From contig CAWELC010000005.1 in NCBI GenBank assembly GCA_963809875.1, positions 744,001 through 808,000 on the forward strand: a DNA stretch of 64,000 bases. Reading direction: 5' to 3'. Source of the stretch: JAFGAS01 sp963809875. Its GTDB lineage: Bacteria > Desulfobacterota > Zymogenia > Zymogenales > Zymogenaceae. The notes under the pieces were generated by a model that was not told the origin of the DNA, searched no databases, and saw only the letters and a program-made list of their open reading frames with translations. Made by a program: the position numbers and the translations under genes. The stretch's first letter is position 1. Each line of letters opens with the position of its first letter. Shown one piece after another: positions 52,858 to 62,067 of the stretch.

Positions 52858-53331
52858 ATGTTCGATCAAGGACCAAAAGCTCCGGAGTTCTGCCTTCCGG
52901 ACAAGGATAAACGTGAGGTGTGCCTTTCCGATTTTGGCGGAAAATGGGTCGTGCTCTATTTCTATCCCGAGGACAACAGCCCCGGCTGCACCCGGGAAGC
53001 CCTCGAATTTACCCAGGGCAAAACGGACTTCGAGGGGCTTAACGCGGCGGTCATCGGGATAAGCCCGGATTCACCCGAGAGCCACGGAGACTTCGCCAGC
53101 CGGTATTCCCTGGACGTCACGCTGCTGTCGGACCAGGGACACGAAGCGCTGGACGACTATGATGTCTGCAGGTCCGAGCTCATTGACGGACTGGGGCGAC
53201 ATCAGGTCGGGAGGAGCACGTTCCTCATAGACCCGCAGGGGATGGTCAGGCACGTCTGGAGGAACGTTTCTGTCAATAACCATTCGGCCGAGGTCGGGGA
53301 GCGGCTCATGCAGCTCGAAGGGCTTATGTGA
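52858..53331 (+). CDS. peroxiredoxin, BCP/PrxQ type lacking the usual resolving cysteine
   Basis: Thiol peroxidase of 157 residues. Seen: YFYPEDNSPGCTREALEFTQ with the peroxidatic Cys44. In BCP proteins a resolving Cys commonly follows five residues later (Cys-Thr-x-Glu-Ala-Cys); here that position is Leu49. Another Cys lies near residue 101 (YDVCRSEL) and two near the N-terminus (12 and 22), any of which could resolve the sulfenic acid. Further family features: ISPDSPESHGDFASRY, LLSDQ, RSTFLIDPQGMVRHVW. Start supported by AGGAGG. A single-gene unit after the tex terminator. Confidence 0.9.
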   Translation: MFDQGPKAPEFCLPDKDKREVCLSDFGGKWVVLYFYPEDNSPGCTREALEFTQGKTDFEGLNAAVIGISPDSPESHGDFASRYSLDVTLLSDQGHEALDDYDVCRSELIDGLGRHQVGRSTFLIDPQGMVRHVWRNVSVNNHSAEVGERLMQLEGLM

Positions 53332-53419
53332 GTTGTCTCCCTTGGGCGCCCGGTCCGGACACGCGGACCGGCTAACAGAGAAGTCCTTAATAGGGTATGT
53401 CTCGCCGCTGGGGTAGCTG

Positions 53420-53449
53420 TTGACAAAAGGAAGCCGATGGTGCTAAATA
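53420..53449 (+). promoter_or_regulatory. promoter candidate
   Basis: TTGACA, 18 bases, TAAATA, about 60 bases before the GTG at 53511. Confidence 0.45.
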
Positions 53450-53510
53450 AAGGAGATCAGGCGGCAGGAGTAGACAACCCTGGGGTCTATTGTGCAGGGG
53501 AGCACACGCG

Positions 53511-54464
53511 GTGAGACACGACGAACCGAACATGCCCATAATGGAGTGGCTCATGAGCCGGAGCCGGAAGATCGACCCCGGCCCGATCAAGTCGCTCACT
53601 TCATTCGCGGCGGTGGTCGATGAAGAGACCGGGTCGTTTGCCCTTCCGATTGACAGGGCTGTCGCCGGCGGCTTTCTCGCCGACCGGATGGCCTACGCCT
53701 TTGCCGCGGGCTACGGGGCTGCGCTCAGAAGACTCGTGCCGGAGCTGCCGGCGAGGACCATCGTATCGCTCTGCGTGAGTGAGCGGGGGGGAGCGCATCC
53801 CCGGGCAATCGAAACGCGCCTCGAAAAAAAGGGAGCGGGCGGTGAGGGATTCGTCCTCACGGGGGAAAAGACGTTTATCACCGCGGCGCTGGAAGCCCGG
53901 ATGCTGCTCGTCGCGGCGTCGACGGGCACGGGACGGGACGGAAAAAATCAAATCAAGATGGTGCTGGTCGGCAGCGACGAGCCGGGAGTGACGATAACGC
54001 CGATGACGGATCTCCCCTTCGTACCCGAGATCAGCCACGGGGTTGTGTCGTTTGCAGGCGTGTCGGTGGGCGCGTGCGATATCCTTCCCGGCGACGGATA
54101 TCTTGACTACATCAAACCGTTTCGCACAATTGAGGATTTGCACGTCGTGGGGGCGGTCGTAGGCCACCTCTTTCGAATAGCCGCTTTTTTCGCGTGGCCC
54201 GGGGAGGTCAGGGAAGAGCTGCTCGCGCTGGCGGCCGCCGTTCGCGAGCTGGCGGCCGAAAAACCGCTTTCTCCGGCGCTGCACGTCGCCCTGGCCGGCT
54301 TCATGACCCTTTTCGATCGTCTCCTCAACGTAATCGAGCCCCTCTGGCAAGAGGTGGACGCACAAACCCGCGACGGCTGGATGAGGGATCGGATGCTGCT
54401 TTCCGTCGCCGAGAAGGCCCGGCAGGCGCGGCGCGCGGCCGCGTGGACCTACTACGGCGACTGA
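53511..54464 (+). CDS. divergent, shortened acyl-CoA dehydrogenase-like protein
   Basis: A 317-residue protein with the middle-domain pattern of acyl-CoA dehydrogenases: GEGFVLTGEKTFITAALEAR, MVLVGSDEPGVTITPM and a helical C-terminal part. It lacks the family's Glu-Pro-x-Ala-Gly-Ser-Asp loop (SERGGAHPRA is at that place), the catalytic Glu region and about 60 residues. FAD binding and activity are therefore doubtful; a substrate-binding or regulatory pseudo-enzyme is possible. The GTG at 53511 has GGGGAG eight bases upstream; an in-frame ATG follows seven codons later. No operon partner on the plus strand. Confidence 0.65.
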   Translation: MRHDEPNMPIMEWLMSRSRKIDPGPIKSLTSFAAVVDEETGSFALPIDRAVAGGFLADRMAYAFAAGYGAALRRLVPELPARTIVSLCVSERGGAHPRAIETRLEKKGAGGEGFVLTGEKTFITAALEARMLLVAASTGTGRDGKNQIKMVLVGSDEPGVTITPMTDLPFVPEISHGVVSFAGVSVGACDILPGDGYLDYIKPFRTIEDLHVVGAVVGHLFRIAAFFAWPGEVREELLALAAAVRELAAEKPLSPALHVALAGFMTLFDRLLNVIEPLWQEVDAQTRDGWMRDRMLLSVAEKARQARRAAAWTYYGD

Positions 54465-54630
54465 CGGGTTGGGCTTCCCGGGCCGCGGCAGCCCGATACG
54501 TCCTGCTCGCATCACCGAATCAGACTCCCCGTTATTCCGACCCGGTTGGGCGCGGCCTGTCCAGTCGTACGACGACATGTTACTGCACAGGGTACCCGCT
54601 TCGGGCAGGGTGCGCCGGGACGGAAGGGGG

Positions 54631-55482
54631 TTACGGTTTTCTCTTGAGCTCCGCCGGCAGGCCGATCCTGATCCCGTGCCGTTTCTTGAACTCCCTGAAG
54701 CCGGAGACCTTCCGACCCAGGAACGTCATATCGATCGCGCCGGCCGTGCAGTTGTTGACGCACCCGAGGCAGGATATGCAGCGCGTCGTATCGACGGCGT
54801 GCGCGTCAAGATCTATCGCTCCTACGGGACAGCCCTTTTCGCACACGCCGCATCCGGTGCAGGCACTCTCGTCAATAGTGTGGCGCCCGGTCATCAGCTT
54901 ATTGAAGACGATACCGGGCCGTCCCCTCAACAAGTCCATGAGGAAGAACTCCTTCGTATACCGTACGGCGCTCTCATCCCGGGCCCGCGCGAGGGTCACA
55001 TCGGCGTAGCGTCTGACCTGATCATAGATCTGTTCATCGGGGCGATGCCGATAGGTGAGGATTCTCTGTTCGTTTCCCATCGACCAGGTCGGAGCAAACG
55101 TGGAGATACCGCCGAAGGCCTCCATCCCCACGGGAAGTCCACCGCGTTGTGAAAGGAGTCCGAGGAGACGCAGCGCACTGTTGTGCTGGTTTCCTCCCTC
55201 TCCGCCGTAGGTAACGAAAGACGCCACGGCAGTCCCGTCGAGCCGGGGGGCCGCCGACAGGCGATCGATGACGTTGGACGGGACATCCCAGTAAAAGACC
55301 GGGGTCCCGGCCATGATAAGGTCGTACGACGGAAGAGTGCTCACGTCGAGATGCCGGACATCCGCCGAATCGACCGAAAGGCCGCGGGCCTCCCATAGGG
55401 CGGCAATCAGCCTACCGTAGAGTGCCGTTTGACCCGTCTGGCTGTAAGTGACCACGAGGGCGCGTGGGGGGGTATGCCTCAT
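54631..55482 (-). CDS. EFR1-type flavodoxin-ferredoxin fusion protein
   Basis: Electron carrier of 283 residues in two parts. N-terminal flavodoxin-like domain: ALVVTYSQTGQTALYGRLIA (FMN phosphate loop S-Q-T-G-Q-T) and AGTPVFYWDVPSNVIDRL. C-terminal bacterial-type ferredoxin with two [4Fe-4S] motifs: CTGCGVCEKGCP (about residues 216-227) and CISCLGCVNNC. A basic tail ends the protein. This is the layout of EFR1-family proteins in anaerobes, which pass low-potential electrons to unknown partners. Start supported by GAGAGGA. It is divergent from the methyltransferase-like gene at 55619. Confidence 0.88.
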   Translation of the reverse strand: MRHTPPRALVVTYSQTGQTALYGRLIAALWEARGLSVDSADVRHLDVSTLPSYDLIMAGTPVFYWDVPSNVIDRLSAAPRLDGTAVASFVTYGGEGGNQHNSALRLLGLLSQRGGLPVGMEAFGGISTFAPTWSMGNEQRILTYRHRPDEQIYDQVRRYADVTLARARDESAVRYTKEFFLMDLLRGRPGIVFNKLMTGRHTIDESACTGCGVCEKGCPVGAIDLDAHAVDTTRCISCLGCVNNCTAGAIDMTFLGRKVSGFREFKKRHGIRIGLPAELKRKP

Positions 55483-55618
55483 GTATATTTTCCTCTCTAT
55501 CGATAACGCCAATGTATTGGGAAGCGACCTTTTTTGGATACGGAATAGGGCCCGTCTGTGTTAATATAATACGTTATGGCCGTCTTTCAAGCCAAAAAGT
55601 CACTGAAAGCGATTTTTT

Positions 55619-56179
55619 ATGAAGCCCACGAAAATACCCTGTGACTATCTCGCTCGCGACAGGAGCCAACGCGCCGCGCTCCTTTTTTCGGCAATACGGC
55701 CGCTCCTTGCGCCGGGGATGACCTACCTCGATATCGGCTGCGGTACGGCGCCCCTGGCCGGGTTTATCGACGCATCGTTCCCGCCGGCCCGTTATGTCGG
55801 GATTGACTTGAACTCCGAGGCGATCCGCACCTGTGGCGTCGAGTACCCGCACCACACCTGGTTCTGTATGAAGAGCGAGGCGTTCGCAGTCGAGACGCGC
55901 TATGACGTCATCATTCACACCGGTGTCAACGCGCGGCGCTTCAACGACGCCGAGATCCATGCGCGGATACTCGACGGCCCGTTCCCCGGCCCTTCGGTGG
56001 TCCTGACAGAGGGGGGCGACTATCGCGATGGACCCAGCGACACGAGGGAGATATATGAGGAGATCGGGGCGCTTTACCGTGCACGCGGCTTCATCCCTGA
56101 TCTGGAGGGGGACCTTATCATTGACGATTTTCCCGTTCCGGTTCGTCACTACACGGTCTTGATCGCCCCCGCGGACTGA
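55619..56179 (+). CDS. SAM-dependent methyltransferase-fold protein
   Basis: A 186-residue protein with the class I methyltransferase motif I, TYLDIGCGTAPLAGFIDASF (about residues 38-57), then YVGIDLNSEAIRTCG (motif II acidic residue) and YDVIIHTGVNARRF. The C-terminal part is short, with GGDYRDGPSDTREIYEEIGA and a final VRHYTVLIAPAD. Substrate is unknown. Its length suggests a minimal Rossmann domain without added substrate domain. No clear RBS; the ATG at 55619 comes directly after a T-run. AT-rich DNA with TATAAT lies about 55 bases upstream. Confidence 0.72.
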   Translation: MKPTKIPCDYLARDRSQRAALLFSAIRPLLAPGMTYLDIGCGTAPLAGFIDASFPPARYVGIDLNSEAIRTCGVEYPHHTWFCMKSEAFAVETRYDVIIHTGVNARRFNDAEIHARILDGPFPGPSVVLTEGGDYRDGPSDTREIYEEIGALYRARGFIPDLEGDLIIDDFPVPVRHYTVLIAPAD

Positions 56180-56593
56180 AAGCCCGCGTCTCATGCGCAC
56201 AAGAAATCAAGTAAAAGCATTGACCGGAAGGGTTAAAAAACGGCGTCAAAAGGGTCTAACGATACGATATCTTTGATAAATATCACTGCTCAAAAAATAA
56301 GCACATCCATAAAACCGGCCTGTTTTCAAGGGGTTGGTCGTGTGCGGTCGCAAAGTTACCCACACCTTATGCACACGGCGGCGTCAAGACAGATAAAGTA
56401 TACAAAATTAATTCAGGTTGACACGGTGATAAAATATCGTGTCCCGTACGGGCATCCGTAGCAGTGCGGTCGTGGGTCGGGAAGCCGGACGGGGGCCGAA
56501 AAGAAAAGGAAAGTGCATCGGGAGGGCTGGCTTGACGACGGTATCGGAGGGATACAGAGAGAGAACGTCCGCCAGGCTTGTTAGCGATTTGAC
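56180..56593. other. AT-rich gene-free stretch with two DnaA-box-like nonamers
   Basis: No gene. TTACCCACA (56356-56364) and TTATGCACA (56367-56375) are two same-strand nonamers three bases apart. The second fits the DnaA box consensus TTATNCACA and the first differs by one base. They lie between two AT-rich patches (56270-56315 and 56390-56435). No replication gene is nearby, so this is at most a DnaA-regulated or titration site. Confidence 0.4.
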
Positions 56594-56622
56594 TTGAAAT
56601 ATTTTCCCAGCTGCGCTATCTT
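56594..56622 (+). promoter_or_regulatory. promoter of the TPP-enzyme gene
   Basis: TTGAAA, 17 bases, TATCTT, about 48 bases before the ATG at 56671. Confidence 0.55.
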
Positions 56623-56670
56623 CAAAAATCGGATCTAACGGACGTCCACCGGATGAAAGGGGTGTGTAAC

Positions 56671-58578
56671 ATGGACCATACAGCAGTGACCGCCGAGCGT
56701 CAGAAACGGGCACACATCATCGCCGCGGCGGGCGGGATTGGTCAGGCAGTGGAAACGGGGAAGCTTCCGCGGCGCATCGACCTGACCCTTTCGGAGGTGA
56801 TCGTCCTGGGGCTCATCGCCCAGGGCGTCCGGCGGTTCGTGGGGATCTTCGGGCACGGCTCAACCGATGTTGGGGAAGTTCTGCGCGTCTATGAGGAGGC
56901 TCAGCTTGTCAAGACCTACGCGGTCAGGAGCGAGATCGAGGCGGTCCACTCGGCTACCGCGCTGCGCTGGGTGACCGGCGAAAAGGCGGCGGTCTTCACC
57001 TCCATCGGCCCGGGCGCCATGCACGCGCTGGCGGCGTCCCTTGCGCCCCTGAGCGACGGAATCGGGCTATGGCTTCTCCTGGGAGACGAGACGACCGAGG
57101 ACGAGGGTCCCAACATGCAGCAGATCGCCCGGCACGGGCAAAACCTTTTCTTCGGGCTCTTTTCGTCCATGGGAGGCAGCTACGTCCTCCATACCCCCCG
57201 GGCCGTGTGCACGGCGCTGAGGCGCGGGCTCAACACGGTTGACCATCCCTACCGTCCCGGTCCCTTTTTCCTGCTGATGCCGATGAACACCCAGCCGGTA
57301 ACGATCAAGGACTTTAACCTCGATTCACTCCCTTACGAATCCCCGCCCCGGGTGGGGGCTGCCGCCGATAACGGGGAGCACAGGGGGGGAAGTGCCTATA
57401 AGCGTGCGATCGACGCGATCCTCTCCTCGGAGCGGGTGGTGGTGAAGGTCGGCGGCGGCGGGCGCGAGGCCGGCAACCAGATCGCCCGGTTTCTCGAACT
57501 TGCCGACGCAGTGGCCGTTACCAGCCCCCTCGTCTCCGGGGTGATACCGTTTGACCATCCGCGAAACATGACGGTCGGAGGATCCAAGGGCTCCATCTCC
57601 GGCAATTTTGCCATGGAGGAGGCCGACTGCCTGGTGGCAGTCGGGTCCCGTTTCGTCTGTCAGTCCGACTGCTCCCGCACGGGGTATCCGAAGGTGAAGA
57701 ATGTCATCAATATCAACGGCGACATCGATTCTGCCATGCACTACAGGCGGACGATCCCTCTGGTCGGCGATGCGGGGGCGACCCTGGCGATGCTCAACGA
57801 GCTTCTGACGCGCGCGGCCGGGAAAAACCCAAAGAAGAAATCGGACTGGTTTGACCGCTGCCGGGCCAAGCGTCTGGAATGGGACGCCTTCAGACAACAG
57901 CGATACCAAACCCCGCGCCTGTTCGATCCCGTCTGGGGCCGGGAGGTGCTCACGCAGCCCGCCGCCATCAAGGCGGCCACGGACTGGGCCAGGTCAAACG
58001 ACGTGGTGACCTTCTTTGACGCGGGAGACGTGCAGGCGAACGGATTCCAGATCGTCCAGGACGATCGTCTCGGACGTACCTTCACCGAGACCGGCGCGAG
58101 CTACATGGGATTTGCCGTCTCGGCCCTCCTGGCAACGGCGCTCACGTCAACGCCGTTTTACGGTCTGGCCCTCTCGGGAGACGGCTCGTTTGTGATGAAC
58201 CCGCAGATAGTGATTGACGGCGTCCAGCACGGGGCGAAAGGCTGCATCGTCGTCATGGATAACCGCCGCATGGGGGCCATCTCCGGCCTGCAGGAGGCCC
58301 AGTACGGCAATATCTACGCCACGTCCGATTCGGTGAAGGTGGACTATGTCGCCTGGGCGCGCTCGGTCGCCGGGGTGGAGGCCTTCTTCGGTGGTGACAC
58401 GGTCGATGATCTGGTGGGGGCGCTCGATAGGGCCAGGAATCACGACGGCCTCTCGCTGGTCCACGTCCCGGTCTACTGGGGAAGCGACCCGCTGGGCTCG
58501 ATGGGCGTTTTCGGGCGCTGGAACGTGGGCAACTGGTGCGAGGAGACCCAGGACTTCCGCCACGAAATCGGACTGTGA
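56671..58578 (+). CDS. TPP-dependent enzyme, IolD-like (trihydroxycyclohexane-dione hydrolase type)
   Basis: A 635-residue member of the acetolactate-synthase-like TPP family. Seen: the N-terminal pyrimidine domain with VKTYAVRSEIEAVHSATALR (catalytic Glu after RSE-I), SIGPGAMHALAASLAPLSDG, a central domain, and the C-terminal TPP motif LSGDGSFVMNPQIVIDGVQH (G-D-G-x(n)-N). The length and the long N-terminal lead-in resemble IolD, which opens the diketone ring in myo-inositol breakdown. But no IolB, IolC or IolE is near, so another 1,2-diketone or 2-oxoacid is possible. The start at 56671 has AAAGGGG eight bases upstream. First of a run of three catabolic genes. Confidence 0.82.
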   Translation: MDHTAVTAERQKRAHIIAAAGGIGQAVETGKLPRRIDLTLSEVIVLGLIAQGVRRFVGIFGHGSTDVGEVLRVYEEAQLVKTYAVRSEIEAVHSATALRWVTGEKAAVFTSIGPGAMHALAASLAPLSDGIGLWLLLGDETTEDEGPNMQQIARHGQNLFFGLFSSMGGSYVLHTPRAVCTALRRGLNTVDHPYRPGPFFLLMPMNTQPVTIKDFNLDSLPYESPPRVGAAADNGEHRGGSAYKRAIDAILSSERVVVKVGGGGREAGNQIARFLELADAVAVTSPLVSGVIPFDHPRNMTVGGSKGSISGNFAMEEADCLVAVGSRFVCQSDCSRTGYPKVKNVININGDIDSAMHYRRTIPLVGDAGATLAMLNELLTRAAGKNPKKKSDWFDRCRAKRLEWDAFRQQRYQTPRLFDPVWGREVLTQPAAIKAATDWARSNDVVTFFDAGDVQANGFQIVQDDRLGRTFTETGASYMGFAVSALLATALTSTPFYGLALSGDGSFVMNPQIVIDGVQHGAKGCIVVMDNRRMGAISGLQEAQYGNIYATSDSVKVDYVAWARSVAGVEAFFGGDTVDDLVGALDRARNHDGLSLVHVPVYWGSDPLGSMGVFGRWNVGNWCEETQDFRHEIGL

Positions 58579-58711
58579 GACCCCGGGAATGCTTTGCACT
58601 TTTGGGGGCCCCGTCGAAAGGAGACGGTGACGTGCCGATCGGGCATTATCGGGGAAACCCGGTCTCTCCGTGCTTAATTGGACTACTTTCGGGATAGATC
58701 AAAGGAGCGCC

Positions 58712-60149
58712 ATGAAGACCCCAGATCTCATGTACATCGACGGTTGCTGGATAGGGTCGTCCGACAAGAAGACGACCGAAATCATTAACCCCGCGACCGA
58801 AGAAGCCGTCGATACGGTCCCCGTGGCGACGGCGGCAGATCTTGATCGGGCCCTGGCCGCGGCCGAGCACGGTTTCGCGGTCTGGCGGGAGGTGGACGCC
58901 TGGCAGCGGAGCGCGATCATCAGGAGGGTCGCCGAGATCGTCCGGGAGCGGACGGAGGCGATCGCCGCGCTCCTGACGGAAGAAGAGGGAAAGCCCACGG
59001 CCGAGGCCGTCGGCGAGGTCAGGGCCGCCGCCGACCAGTTTGACTGGTACGCCGACGAGGCCCGCCGCATCTACGGCCGCGTCATCGACGGCCACAGCCG
59101 GGAGCACCGGCTCCTGGTGATCCGTCAGCCGATCGGGCCGGTGGCGGCCTTCTCCCCGTGGAACTTCCCGGCACTCCTGTCGGCCCGGAAGATCGCTCCG
59201 GCGCTGGCGGCGGGCTGCTCGGTCATCGTCAAGCCCGCGGTGGAGGCGCCGCGCACGACGCTCAGCCTCGCGCTGGCCTGCCACGACGCGGGGGTACCGG
59301 CCGGCGTGGTCGGGATGGTCACCGGGCAGCTCCTCTTTCATCAGCAGATACCTCATCTCGTCTCCGGTCATCCGTAAAGTGACGCTCACCGGGTCGGTGC
59401 CGGTCGGGCAGGAGATCCTCAAGATGTGCGCGGAAGGCGTCAAGGCGGTCTCGATGGAGCTGGGGGGGCATTCGCCCGTTCTGGTCTTCCCGGACGCCGA
59501 CGTCGAGCGGGCCGCCGAGCTGTGCGCCCGGGCGAAGTACCGAAACAACGGCCAGGTCTGCATCGCCGCCAGCCGCTTTTTTGTCCATGAGTCGGCCGCC
59601 GATCGGTTCACAGAGCGCTTCGTAGCAGTCACCCGGTCTTTGCGGGTGGGCAATGGGAAAGACCCCGCCACGGACGTGGGGCCGCTGGCAAATAAAAGGC
59701 GCCTGGAGACCACGGAGCGTCTGGTGGACGATGCGGTGAAGAGGGGGGCACGGCTCATGGCCGGGGGTCGTCGTCCCGACGGGTTCGAACATGGTTATTT
59801 CTTCGAGCCAACGGTCCTGGCGGACGTGGACGCGTCGATGGCCGTCATGACCGAGGAGCCCTTTTGTCCCGTCGCCCCGATCGGGACGTTCGGGGACCTT
59901 GACGAGGCCGTTGCCAAGGCCAACGCCACCGAATTCGGCCTGGCGGGTTACGTCTTCACGAAGGACACCAAAACGGCGTTCCTGGCCGCCGAACGGCTCG
60001 ACGTCGGGATGGTGGGCATCAATACGCTGCTCCTGGCGTCCGCGGAGATCCCGTTTGGCGGGGTCAAGAAATCGGGCTTCGGCCGGGAAGGGGGGACCGA
60101 GTGGATCGAATCATATACGGTGACCAAGCATATCAATATTCAATTGTAG
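58712..60149 (+). CDS. NAD(P)-dependent aldehyde dehydrogenase (one apparent frameshift)
   Basis: Oxidises an aldehyde to the acid. Seen: FSPWNFPALLSARKIAPALA, VTLTGSVPVGQEIL, the catalytic Glu in SMELGGHSPVLVF and catalytic Cys in RNNGQVCIAASRFFVHE, and a late PFGGVKKSGFGREGG. One extra base near 59333 splits the frame; corrected, the length is 478 residues, as in succinate-semialdehyde and glycolaldehyde dehydrogenases, the closest type. The start at 58712 has AAAGGAG seven bases upstream. It lies between the TPP enzyme and the dehydratase and probably oxidises an aldehyde intermediate of the same pathway. Confidence 0.88.
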
Positions 60150-60225
60150 CCCGCTGCGAGGAGATACGGCAACCCTCACGCATCTCGCCGCGCAAAGATC
60201 ATGAGGGAACTACGGAACAAGATAT

Positions 60226-61926
60226 ATGACCAGGCCCAAAAAACCGGAGGGAATCGACAGAAACCTCACCAGCTACGGTGATGTCGAATTCTCGAAATAT
60301 ATCCGCCGCGCCTTTCTCGCGTCTGCGGGGCTTGACGCTGTCGATCTCGCGCGCCCCATCGTCGGAATCGTTGATACGAGCTCCGACTACAATACCTGCC
60401 ACCGCCAGATGCCCGAGATGGTGGCGGCCGTAAAGCGGGGAGTGCTGGAGGCGGGCGGGCTGCCGCTGGCCTTCCCGACCATATCTCTGCATGAGATCCT
60501 GACGTCTCCGACGACCATGCTCTTCCGTAATCTTGCGGCCATGGATACCGAGGAGATGATCCGGGCGCAACCGATGGACGCCGTGGTTATGCTCTCGGGA
60601 TGCGACAAGACGCTGCCCGCCCAGATCATGGCGGCGGTGAGCGCCGACATCCCGGCGGTCTCCGTGGTCGCGGGGCCGATGATGACCGGCATGTGGCGGG
60701 GCCAGCGCCTCGGGGCCTGCACCGACTGCCGGCGTCTCTGGGCCTCGTACCGGGCAGGAGATCTGACGGCAGCCGAGATCGCCGAGGTCGAGGGATCTCT
60801 CTGTTTTACGGGGGGCACCTGCATGGTCATGGGGACGGCATCGACCATGGCATGCCTCGTGGAGGCGCTGGGACTCATGCTGCCCGGAGGGGCGGCGATT
60901 CCCCACGCGGCGGGCCAACGGCTGACGCATGCGGCCGTGGCGGGAAGGCGGGCGGTCGCGATGATACGGGAAGGGATGAGACCGTCCCGTATCCTGTCGA
61001 AGGCGTCTTTTTCCAACGCGCTGGTCGTCCTTGCCGCACTTTCCGGCTCCACTAACGCCGTTATCCATCTGCTGGCCTTTGCCCGGCGGGCGGGGGTAGA
61101 CCTTTCACTTGCCGAGTTCGATGAGACGGCGGCGCGCGTCCCGGTCCTGGTAGACGTGAAACCGACCGGATCGGGCTACCTTGAGGACTTCTACCACGCC
61201 GGCGGGATGCCCGCTCTGTTGAAGGCTCTCACTCCCCATCTTGATTTGGAGGCGCGGACAATCGCAGGAACGTCCCTGGGAGAGATCCTTAAGGGCGTGG
61301 CTGGCCCCGATGCGTGGCAGACGACCATACGGGGTCTTGACGATCCCCTGCGACAGGTTCAAGACCCCGGGGCAATCGCGGTTATCCGGGGGACGCTTGC
61401 GCCCGCGGGCGCGGTCCTGAAAGCGGCCGCGGCAAGCCCGGGGCTCTTCTCTCACCGGGGACCGGCGGTCGTCTTCGAGTCCCCGCAGGATGCGGTGGGA
61501 CGAATCGACGATCCGGCGCTCGGCATCACTCCCGACCACGTGATGGTGCTCAGAAACGCGGGGCCCGTGGGGGCGGGAATGCCGGAGGCGGGGTCGCTGC
61601 CGATCCCGAAGTACCTCGCGGCCCGGGGGGTCAAGGATATGGTTCGGGTCTCGGACGCCAGGATGAGTGGGACGGCCTACGGGACGGTGGTGCTCCACGT
61701 GAGCCCGGAGGCTGCGTCGGGAGGTCCGCTGGCGCTGGTTCGAGACGGGGATATCATCGAGCTTAACGTGCCCCAACGGAGGATCGACCTCTTGGTGGAT
61801 GAGAGAGAGCTCGCCGCCAGACGCGCCCGTTGGAAACCTCCCGCGCCGCCCGAACGGGGTTACCGGAGGCTCTTTTTCGAGCATGTCCTTTCGGCCTCGG
61901 AGGGGTGCGACTTTGATTTCCTATGA
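60226..61926 (+). CDS. IlvD/Edd-family dehydratase, sugar-acid dehydratase type
   Basis: Fe-S dehydratase of 566 residues. The three cluster cysteines of the [2Fe-2S] type are present: SSDYNTCHRQMPE, LSGCDKTLPAQ and GGTCMVMGTASTMACL. Also seen: GGSTNAVIHL-like SGSTNAVIHLLAFA and the end motif VRVSDARMSGTAYGTVVLHV (Ser of the active site). Family members make 2-keto-3-deoxy acids from arabonate, xylonate or gluconate, or dihydroxy-acid products in valine synthesis. No valine genes are near, while an aldehyde dehydrogenase, a TPP enzyme and, further away, a KDG-kinase-like gene are; a sugar-acid role is favoured. No clear RBS. Confidence 0.88.
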   Translation: MTRPKKPEGIDRNLTSYGDVEFSKYIRRAFLASAGLDAVDLARPIVGIVDTSSDYNTCHRQMPEMVAAVKRGVLEAGGLPLAFPTISLHEILTSPTTMLFRNLAAMDTEEMIRAQPMDAVVMLSGCDKTLPAQIMAAVSADIPAVSVVAGPMMTGMWRGQRLGACTDCRRLWASYRAGDLTAAEIAEVEGSLCFTGGTCMVMGTASTMACLVEALGLMLPGGAAIPHAAGQRLTHAAVAGRRAVAMIREGMRPSRILSKASFSNALVVLAALSGSTNAVIHLLAFARRAGVDLSLAEFDETAARVPVLVDVKPTGSGYLEDFYHAGGMPALLKALTPHLDLEARTIAGTSLGEILKGVAGPDAWQTTIRGLDDPLRQVQDPGAIAVIRGTLAPAGAVLKAAAASPGLFSHRGPAVVFESPQDAVGRIDDPALGITPDHVMVLRNAGPVGAGMPEAGSLPIPKYLAARGVKDMVRVSDARMSGTAYGTVVLHVSPEAASGGPLALVRDGDIIELNVPQRRIDLLVDERELAARRARWKPPAPPERGYRRLFFEHVLSASEGCDFDFL

Positions 61927-62067
61927 GACCTCAGGGATACCGCGTACTCTTGAGAAGCCGAAATAGAAGGCGAAGGCGCAACCCGGTAAACCAACGATTC
62001 TGCCCTGCGCGTGCCGCATGAAAAGAGTGATTTCTGTCCAGTTTCCCTGTTCGACGAGGGAGAGGTC

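Noticed and set aside
56671..61926. Myo-inositol catabolic operon
   Set aside because: Only an IolD-like protein and a general aldehyde dehydrogenase are present; the defining inositol genes are missing.
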